A stretch of DNA of 11,778 nt from DAOMOP01 sp035444405 (GTDB taxonomy: Bacteria; Pseudomonadota; Gammaproteobacteria; Burkholderiales; Rhodocyclaceae): contig DAOMOP010000132.1 of the NCBI GenBank assembly GCA_035444405.1, positions 1-11,778 on the forward strand, read 5' to 3'. A program made the position numbers and the translations under genes. Below, piece after piece: positions 7,161-11,778 of the stretch; position 1 is the stretch's first letter, and each line of letters starts with the position of its first letter. Under the pieces are notes generated by a model. The model did no database searches. It was not told the origin of the DNA and worked only from the letters and a program-made list of their open reading frames with translations.

Positions 7161-8036
7161 ATGTCGCGGCCGGTCCTCCAGGCGGCGATGCCGCTGCTGT
7201 TCGTGCTGCTGTGGAGCACCGGCTTTCTCGGTGCGAAGTTCGGCCTGCCCTACGCCGAGCCGCTCACCTTCCTGTCCATCCGCTATGCGCTGGTGATCAC
7301 GCTGATGGCGCTGGTGGCGCTGGCGATGCGCGCGCCATGGCCGGCCGACTGGCGCCAGGCCGCGCACATCGGCGTGACCGGCGTGCTGGTGCACGGCTTT
7401 TATCTCGGCGGCGTGTTCACGGCCATCCACCACGGCCTGCCGGCCGGCATCGCGGCGCTGGTGGTCGGCATGCAGCCGCTGCTGACTGCGCTCGGCGCCG
7501 GCTGGCTGCTCGGCGAGGCGGTCACGCGCAGCCAGTGGCTGGGTCTGGTGCTCGGCTTCACCGGCGTCGCGCTGGTGGTCGGCAGCAAGGGCGGGCTGGA
7601 CGCGGGTGCGGTGAGCGGGCTCGGCGCGATGGTGACGCCGGCCGTCGTCGCGCTCGTCGCGATCACCGCCGGCACGCTGTACCAGAAGCGCCACTGCCCG
7701 AGCTTCGACCTGCGCACCGGCTCGGTGATCCAGTTCATCCCGACACTGGCGATCACCTTCGTCATCACACTATTCACCGAGACCCGCCAGGTCACCTGGA
7801 GCGGCGAGTTCGTGTTCGCGCTGCTGTGGCTCGTCGTCGTGCTCTCGCTCGGGGCGATCAGCCTGCTCAACCTGCTGATCCGCAGCGGCACCGCAGTCAA
7901 TGTCGCGAGCCTCTTCTACCTGACCCCACCGACCACCGCCGCGCTGGCGTGGCTGATGTTCGGCGAGACGCTGAGCGGCGCGGCGCTCGCCGGCATGGCG
8001 ATCGCCGTCATCGGCGTGTGGCTGGCGCGCCGCTGA
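7161..8036 (+). CDS. EamA/DMT family transporter
   Basis: This 291-residue inner-membrane protein has the drug/metabolite transporter design: two repeated EamA units of about five helices each (roughly residues 8-142 and 155-290), ten helices in all. Typical features are PLLFVLLWSTGFLGAKFGLP near the N-terminus, the helix-loop GLPAGIAALVVGMQPLLTAL closing the first half, and a second-half counterpart around ASLFYLTPPTTAALAWLMFGE, ahead of the last helix. The substrate cannot be told; family members export amino acids, metabolites or drugs. The ATG lies three bases after the yebC stop with no clear Shine-Dalgarno, so translation is probably coupled. The ruvC GTG follows 11 bases after its stop, placing the transporter between two housekeeping genes that are usually adjacent. 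Confidence 0.92.
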   Translation: MSRPVLQAAMPLLFVLLWSTGFLGAKFGLPYAEPLTFLSIRYALVITLMALVALAMRAPWPADWRQAAHIGVTGVLVHGFYLGGVFTAIHHGLPAGIAALVVGMQPLLTALGAGWLLGEAVTRSQWLGLVLGFTGVALVVGSKGGLDAGAVSGLGAMVTPAVVALVAITAGTLYQKRHCPSFDLRTGSVIQFIPTLAITFVITLFTETRQVTWSGEFVFALLWLVVVLSLGAISLLNLLIRSGTAVNVASLFYLTPPTTAALAWLMFGETLSGAALAGMAIAVIGVWLARR

Positions 8037-8047
8037 CGGCGGGCCCC

Positions 8048-8596
8048 GTGAGCACCGCCAGCCGCAACGTCGCGACGCGCATCCTCGGCCTCGACCCGGG
8101 CCTGCGCATCACCGGCTTCGGCGTCATCGACCAGCTCGGCGGCCGCCTGCGCTACGTCGCCAGCGGCTGCATCCGCAGCGGCGACGGTGCACTGCCGGCG
8201 CGGCTCAAGACCCTGCTCGACGGCGTGCGCGAAGTCATCGCGACCTATGGTCCCGACCAGGTCGCGGTCGAGAAGGTGTTCGTCAACGTCAATCCGCAGT
8301 CGACGCTGCTGCTCGGGCAGGCGCGCGGCGCGGTGATCTGCGGCGCCGTCTCGCACGCGCTGCCGGTGCATGAATACACCGCGCTGCAGGTCAAGCAGGC
8401 GGTGGTCGGCTACGGCAAGGCCGGCAAGGAGCAGGTCCAGCACATGGTGCAGCGCCTGCTCGCGCTCGACGGCGAGCCGGGCGCCGATGCCGCCGACGCG
8501 CTCGCCTGCGCGATCTGCCATGCCCACGACGGGCACGGCGCACTCGGCGCGCTCGGGGCGCGCCGCCGTGGCGGGCGCATCCTGACGCGCGACTGA
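8048..8596 (+). CDS. ruvC: Crossover junction endodeoxyribonuclease RuvC
   Basis: RuvC is a dimeric, Mg-dependent nuclease that resolves Holliday junctions together with the RuvAB motor. The 182-residue product is slightly longer than E. coli RuvC (173) because of about nine extra N-terminal residues. The four catalytic acids are visible: D16 in LGLDPGLRITGFG, E75 in VAVEKVFVN, and D147 and D150 in ADAADALACAICHAH. The DNA-binding segment NVNPQSTLLLGQARGAV (80-96) is intact. The start is a GTG; no ATG lies near it and the Shine-Dalgarno is weak. It is the last gene of the yebC run. Unlike the usual ruvC-ruvA-ruvB order, a convergent unrelated gene follows, so ruvAB must be elsewhere. Confidence 0.96.
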   Translation: MSTASRNVATRILGLDPGLRITGFGVIDQLGGRLRYVASGCIRSGDGALPARLKTLLDGVREVIATYGPDQVAVEKVFVNVNPQSTLLLGQARGAVICGAVSHALPVHEYTALQVKQAVVGYGKAGKEQVQHMVQRLLALDGEPGADAADALACAICHAHDGHGALGALGARRRGGRILTRD

Positions 8597-8598
8597 CG

Positions 8599-8623
8599 CG
8601 CCGGCACCACCCCACGCCCGGCG
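8599..8623. terminator. Weak bidirectional terminator candidate
   Basis: CGCCGG (8599-8604) pairs with CCGGCG (8618-8623) around a 13-base loop, directly after the ruvC stop in the 76-base convergent gap. No T-run follows on either strand. Its placement is what makes it plausible; the structure alone is weak. Confidence 0.25.
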
Positions 8624-8672
8624 ATGTCAGACGCAGGGGCCGTTCAGGCGATGCGACGCGGGCCCGCCGCCG

Positions 8673-9251
8673 TCACTTCGGAATGCGGCCGAGGAGGTAG
8701 AACTCGTCGTTCGGACGCATGCTGGCAAGATTGGCCAGGCGATTGCTCATCGCGAAGAAGGCGGCAATCGCGCCGATGTCCCAGATGTCCTCGTCGCCGA
8801 AGCCGTGCTCGCGCAGCGCGGCGAAATCGGCCTCGTCGACCTCGCCCGAGCGCAGCGCGACCTTCATCGCGAAGTCGAGCATCGCGCGCTGGCGTGGCGT
8901 GATCTCGGCCTTGCGGTAATTGGTCGCGACCTGATCGGCCACGCGCGGATTCTTCGCACGCACGCGCAGGATCGCGCCGTGCGCGACGACGCAGTACAGG
9001 CAGCTGTTGGCGCCCGAGGTCGCGACGACGATCATCTCGCGCTCGGCCTTGGTGAGCCCCTCGTTCTTCTCCATCAGCGCGTCGTGATACGCGAAGAACG
9101 CGCGGAACTCGTCGGGCCGGTGGGCGAGCGTCAGGAACACGTTCGGCACGAAGCCGGCCTTTTCCTGCACGGCGAGAATCTTGTCGCGGATGTCGTCGGG
9201 CAGCTCGCCGAGCTCGGGAACGGGGAAGCGGCTGATCGGGCGGTCGGTCAT
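8673..9251 (-). CDS. Peroxidase-related (AhpD-like, carboxymuconolactone decarboxylase fold) protein
   Basis: The 192-residue cytoplasmic protein belongs to the peroxidase-related branch of the AhpD/carboxymuconolactone decarboxylase family, generally thought to reduce peroxides or act in thiol redox. The AhpD-type active site is present: a Glu-rich helix start EREMIVVAT (E70, E72), then the redox pair CLYC (C84, C87) and H91 in VVAHGAI. The N-terminal part PISRFPVPELGELPDD and the end FYLLGRIPK are typical of this branch. ATG 9251 is chosen: GGAG lies about eight bases upstream on the minus strand and the in-frame extension upstream is unlike the family. It stands alone, convergent with ruvC and divergent from the Na/Pi transporter gene. 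The physiological substrate is unknown. Confidence 0.9.
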   Translation of the reverse strand: MTDRPISRFPVPELGELPDDIRDKILAVQEKAGFVPNVFLTLAHRPDEFRAFFAYHDALMEKNEGLTKAEREMIVVATSGANSCLYCVVAHGAILRVRAKNPRVADQVATNYRKAEITPRQRAMLDFAMKVALRSGEVDEADFAALREHGFGDEDIWDIGAIAAFFAMSNRLANLASMRPNDEFYLLGRIPK

Positions 9252-9281
9252 GGTCGTCTCCAGGGCATGATGTCGACCTCG

Positions 9282-9310
9282 ACTGTATCGCATGGCGGCC
9301 ATCCCGTTAA
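9282..9310 (-). promoter_or_regulatory. Possible sigma-70 promoter of the AhpD-like gene
   Basis: On the minus strand TTAACG (9305-9310) and TACAGT (9282-9287) are separated by exactly 17 bases. Each matches four of six consensus bases, and the leader to ATG 9251 would be about 25 bases. On the plus strand, TATGCT at 9313-9318 could be a -10 box for the divergent transporter gene, without a visible -35. Confidence 0.35.
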
Positions 9311-9378
9311 GCTATGCTCGGCGCTGTCGGCCCGCGCCGACGCCGTGTTTCCGTCCCGCCGCCCGCTCGAAATCGCCG

Positions 9379-11142
9379 ATGACCCGACACCTGCCCGTTG
9401 CGACCATCCTCGTGCTGCTCGGCTATGCGCTGTGGGCGAGCCCGGACTTCATGGAGATCAGCGCCGGCGTCGCGATCTTCCTGTTCGGCATGATGTCGCT
9501 CGAGGAGGGCTTCAAGGCCTTCACCGGCGGCACGCTCGAGCGGCTGCTGCAGCGCACCACCGACCGCCTGTGGAAGAGCTTTCTGTTCGGCGTCGTCACG
9601 ACCACCGCGATGCAGTCGAGCTCGCTGGTGTCGGTGATCACGATCTCGTTCCTGAGCGCCGGCCTGCTCGGCCTCGCCCAGGGCATCGGCATCATCTTCG
9701 GCGCCAACCTCGGCACGACCACGGGCGCCTGGCTGATCGCCGGCTTCGGCCTCAAGGTCGACATCGCCGCCTATGCGATGCCGATGCTGACCTTCGGCGT
9801 CATCCTGGTCTTCAACCGCTCGAAGGCGCTCAAGGGCGCGGGCTACCTGCTCGCCGGCCTGGGCTTCCTGTTCCTCGGCATCCACTTCATGAAGGACGGC
9901 TTCGAGGCCTTCCGCAACACCATCGACCTGGCCGAGTACGCCGTGCCGGGCGTGGCCGGGCTGCTGCTGTTCACGCTGATCGGCGTCGTCGCGACGGTCG
10001 TGATGCAGTCGAGCCACGCCACACTGGTGCTCGTCATCACCGCGCTGGCGGCGCAGCAGATCACCTACGAGAACGCGCTGGCGCTGTCGATCGGCGCCAA
10101 CGTCGGCACGACCGTCACGGCGATGCTCGGCGCGATCGGCGCAAACGTCGAGGGGCGCCGGCTGGCCGCCGCGCACCTGCTCTTCAACGTCGTCACCGGC
10201 ACGCTGGCGCTGCTGCTCATCGGACAGTTCGTCGCCGCCGTCGAGGTCGGCAGCCAGTGGCTCGGCATCGCGCCCGACGACCACACGCTCAAGCTCGCGC
10301 TGTTCCACTCGCTGTTCAACCTGACCGGCATCGTCGTGATGCTGCCGGCCACCGGCCGGCTCGTCGCGCTGCTCGAAACCCACCTGCAGCCGCGGCCGCG
10401 CAAGGTCAGCATGCCGCGCTACATCAACGAGACGATGATCGCGATGCCCGATGCGGCGCTCGAGGCGGTGCGGCGCGAGCTGCTGCACCTGTTCACCAAC
10501 GTGTTCGACGTCATGGCGCTGGTGCTGCACGTCGATCCGGCGCGCCTGCGCAAGGGCGACGCGCTCGAGCAGCTCGCCGCGCCGCCCGAGCGCGTGCGCG
10601 CGATCGACGTCGACGACTACTACCAGCGCCGCGTCAAGCCGCTGCACGGGCGCATTCTCGACTTCCTCGCCCGCATCCCCGCGCACGCGGCGCAGTCGCG
10701 GCGAGTCTTCGCGCTGCGTGCGGCGAGCCAGCACCTCATCGAGGCCTTGAAGGATTTCAAGCACCTGCAGAAGAACCTCGCGCGCTGCCTGGTCTCGCCC
10801 AACCCGTACCTGCGCAAGGAATACGTCGCGATCCGCCAGCATCTCGCACTGCTGCTGCACGCGCTCCACCGCCTCGGCGCCGAACCGGATGCCGATCCCG
10901 CGCGCACGCTCGACGCGCTGCGCGCCGGCATCGACGAGCACGACGTCGTCGCCAACGGCACGCTCGACCGCCTGATCCGCGAAAAACGCATCGGCGCCGA
11001 CAACGCGACCTCGCTGATGAACGACAGCGCCTACGCGCATGACATAAGCAGCAACCTGATCGCGATGGCAACAGCGGTGCTCGTGCCGTCCGCGGCGGCA
11101 GCCGGGCCGGGCACGGAGGCGCCGCAGCTCGGCAACCACTGA
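9379..11142 (+). CDS. Na/Pi cotransporter family protein with PhoU-like domain
   Basis: This 587-residue inner-membrane protein has two inverted Na/Pi-cotransporter repeats followed by a cytoplasmic helical PhoU-like domain. Each repeat shows the family QSS signature: TTAMQSSSLVSVIT (Q79-S82) and VVMQSSHATLVLVIT (Q210-S212). Each is followed by a glycine loop, GANLGTTTGAWL (109-120) and GANVGTTVTAML (239-250). The membrane part spans about residues 8-335; the PhoU-like part covers about 350-560, with SRRVFALRAASQHLIEALKDFKHLQKNL as its central helix. The likely role is Na-coupled phosphate movement, regulated through the PhoU-like domain, but some family members have other or unclear roles. 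ATG 9379 is chosen by the hydrophobic N-terminus; the Shine-Dalgarno is weak. It converges on the next gene with 31 bases between stops. Confidence 0.92.
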   Translation: MTRHLPVATILVLLGYALWASPDFMEISAGVAIFLFGMMSLEEGFKAFTGGTLERLLQRTTDRLWKSFLFGVVTTTAMQSSSLVSVITISFLSAGLLGLAQGIGIIFGANLGTTTGAWLIAGFGLKVDIAAYAMPMLTFGVILVFNRSKALKGAGYLLAGLGFLFLGIHFMKDGFEAFRNTIDLAEYAVPGVAGLLLFTLIGVVATVVMQSSHATLVLVITALAAQQITYENALALSIGANVGTTVTAMLGAIGANVEGRRLAAAHLLFNVVTGTLALLLIGQFVAAVEVGSQWLGIAPDDHTLKLALFHSLFNLTGIVVMLPATGRLVALLETHLQPRPRKVSMPRYINETMIAMPDAALEAVRRELLHLFTNVFDVMALVLHVDPARLRKGDALEQLAAPPERVRAIDVDDYYQRRVKPLHGRILDFLARIPAHAAQSRRVFALRAASQHLIEALKDFKHLQKNLARCLVSPNPYLRKEYVAIRQHLALLLHALHRLGAEPDADPARTLDALRAGIDEHDVVANGTLDRLIREKRIGADNATSLMNDSAYAHDISSNLIAMATAVLVPSAAAAGPGTEAPQLGNH

Positions 11143-11173
11143 CGCGGGTACGGCGAGCGCTGCGGCAGCCACG

Positions 11174-11611
11174 TCAGCGGGTCGGCGCGCCCTCGCCGTC
11201 CGCGGGCAGCTCGTCCAGCAGGCGCGCGGCGACCAGCCCGTTGACGAGGCCGAACACCGTCGCCGCGAGCGCGAACACCGGCACCAGGTAGAACACCCCG
11301 TCGTGCGGCACCAGCCACGCACGCGCGAGGGCGAGCTGACCGCCGATGTGCGCGAACGCCGCCAGCACGCTCAGCGTCACCGGTCCGAACCAGCGCCGTG
11401 GCAGATGCATCGCGAGCCCGAGCGTCGCGAGACTGGTCACCGAGCCGGCGAACGCGAGGAAGAAACCCGGGGCGAGGAATTGTCCGAGCAGCAGGCTGCC
11501 GGCGAATACGCGCAGCAGGGCGACCCACACCGCATCGCGCCAGCCCCAGCGCAGCAGCACGATCAGGATCACGATGTTGGCGAGGCCCGGCTTGACGCCC
11601 CCGCGGGGCAC
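11174..11611 (-). CDS. Gx transporter family protein, N-terminally short
   Basis: The 145-residue hydrophobic protein resembles the Gx transporter family (older name: heptaprenyl diphosphate synthase component I), small ECF-S-like inner-membrane proteins of uncertain substrate. The core signature GVKPGLANIVILIVLLRWGW (5-24) is followed by LLRVFAGSLLLGQFLAPGF (32-50), a conserved PRRWFGPVTLSVLAAFAHI (71-89) and VPHDG (101-105). Family members, as I recall them, carry roughly 25 residues and a first helix before PGVKPGLAN. Here the protein starts at GTG 11611, only four codons before that motif. The start looks genuine, since GGAAGG sits six bases before it. No in-frame sequence upstream resembles the missing helix. 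It is divergent from the ArsR-type gene, with 44 bases between starts. Confidence 0.78.
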   Translation of the reverse strand: MPRGGVKPGLANIVILIVLLRWGWRDAVWVALLRVFAGSLLLGQFLAPGFFLAFAGSVTSLATLGLAMHLPRRWFGPVTLSVLAAFAHIGGQLALARAWLVPHDGVFYLVPVFALAATVFGLVNGLVAARLLDELPADGEGAPTR

Positions 11612-11617
11612 GCCTAA

Positions 11618-11623
11618 CCTTCC
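11618..11623 (-). promoter_or_regulatory. Shine-Dalgarno fixing the GTG start of the Gx transporter
   Basis: Read on the minus strand, GGAAGG lies six bases before the GTG at 11611. It supports translation of the short form rather than a longer protein from further upstream. Confidence 0.6.
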
Positions 11624-11625
11624 AA

Positions 11626-11651
11626 TATCTTTGAATCCGGATGAAAGGATA
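11626..11651. promoter_or_regulatory. Imperfect 26-bp palindrome, candidate ArsR-type operator
   Basis: The centre ATCCGGAT (11635-11642) is a perfect palindrome. The flanks TATC.TT (from 11626) and AA.GATA (to 11651) are also inverted, so 20 of 26 positions obey the symmetry. It fills most of the 44-base gap between the Gx-transporter GTG and the ArsR-type ATG and includes that gene's Shine-Dalgarno (AAAGGA, 11644-11649). Each outer half-site also resembles a -10 box on its own strand (TATCTT on plus, TATCCT on minus; four of six each). This is the position and form expected for a dimeric winged-helix repressor controlling both divergent genes, including itself. The symmetry is seen; binding is inferred. 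Confidence 0.6.
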
Positions 11652-11655
11652 AAGC

Positions 11656-11778
11656 ATGGACCTGGACGCCTGGTCGGCCTGTTTGAAGGTCCTTTCCGAT
11701 CCCACCCGGGTCCGGCTGCTGGCCCTGCTCGAGCGCGAGGAGCTCACCGTGGCCGAACTCTCGGCCATCACGCGCCTG
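11656..11778 (+). CDS. ArsR family transcriptional regulator (partial, cut by window end)
   Basis: Only the first 41 codons are present. The sequence MDLDAWSACLKVLSDPTRVR followed by LLALLEREELTVAELSAIT is a typical ArsR/SmtB winged-helix N-terminus: the LSDPTR.RLLALL helix, then the start of the helix-turn-helix at LTVAELSAIT. Shine-Dalgarno AAAGGA lies six bases before the ATG. I recall proteobacterial ArsR regulators with this kind of start that carry a C-terminal methyltransferase domain and sit next to ahcY or met genes (SahR-like). That domain, and any metal-binding cysteines, would lie outside the window, so this is only a hypothesis. metF in the same window fits it loosely. The palindrome before the gene suggests autoregulation. 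Confidence 0.85.
   Translation, partial: MDLDAWSACLKVLSDPTRVRLLALLEREELTVAELSAITRL

Noticed and set aside
9292..9302. 11-bp palindrome ATGGC-G-GCCAT in the divergent gap
   Set aside because: It is too short and GC-rich to stand out and has no partner copy; it only happens to lie in the spacer of the proposed minus-strand promoter.
8805..11042. 745-codon plus-strand frame across the AhpD-like and Na/Pi genes
   Set aside because: It is antisense to one confident gene and out of frame with another, and its translation is mostly Arg/Ala/His-rich low complexity.
9307..11322. 671-codon minus-strand frame opposite the Na/Pi transporter
   Set aside because: Its translation is low complexity and Arg/Asp/Gln-rich, opposite a gene with clear duplicated family motifs.
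1..11778. Search by eye for CRISPR repeats, tRNA, insertion-sequence ends, toxin-antitoxin or defence genes
   Set aside because: I found no spaced direct repeats, transposase or integrase motifs, tRNA-like folds or defence-family domains.

Overview
The window is about two-thirds G+C, densely coded, and carries housekeeping and metabolic genes typical of a proteobacterial chromosome. The YebC, RuvC, MetF, TlyA and YjgR-type proteins, and the ArsR-type regulator at the right edge, suggest a betaproteobacterium, perhaps of the Rhodocyclales (Thauera/Azoarcus-like). That placement is inferred from protein appearance, not from a marker gene. I see no rRNA, tRNA, CRISPR array, insertion sequence, prophage or integrase. 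No stretch over 300 bases lacks a gene; the longest gap is about 195 bases, between the secreted-protein gene and yebC.

Layout, left to right. (1) 121-3473, plus strand: a GNAT acetyltransferase and a nitrilase-superfamily amidohydrolase overlapping by ATGA, then a TlyA-type S4/FtsJ methyltransferase and methylenetetrahydrofolate reductase (metF). (2) 3490-6236, minus strand: a small unrecognised protein, a YjgR/HerA-like ATPase, and an exported cysteine-rich protein. (3) 6432-8596, plus strand: yebC, an EamA-family transporter and ruvC, tightly packed behind a TATAAT box. (4) 8673-9251, minus strand: an AhpD-like peroxidase-related protein. It is divergent from (5) 9379-11142, plus strand: a Na/Pi-cotransporter-like membrane protein with a PhoU-like tail. 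(6) 11174-11611, minus strand: a short Gx-transporter-family membrane protein, divergent from (7) the first 41 codons of an ArsR-family regulator that runs off the right edge.

How the genes fit together: metF supplies methyl groups to the methionine/SAM cycle, and TlyA consumes SAM to methylate RNA. The ArsR-type protein resembles the start of regulators linked to SAH/methionine control. The short spacer before it holds an imperfect 26-bp palindrome that is the best operator candidate in the window. YebC (translation) and RuvC (Holliday junction resolution) are a classic pair, but here a transporter sits between them and ruvAB does not follow ruvC.

I did not find a clearly new multi-gene system. 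The points most worth a second look are the palindrome between the divergent genes at the right end, the two-gene version of a protein usually known as a GNAT-nitrilase fusion, the N-terminally short Gx transporter, and the exported cysteine-rich protein with a degenerate HExxH-like motif.
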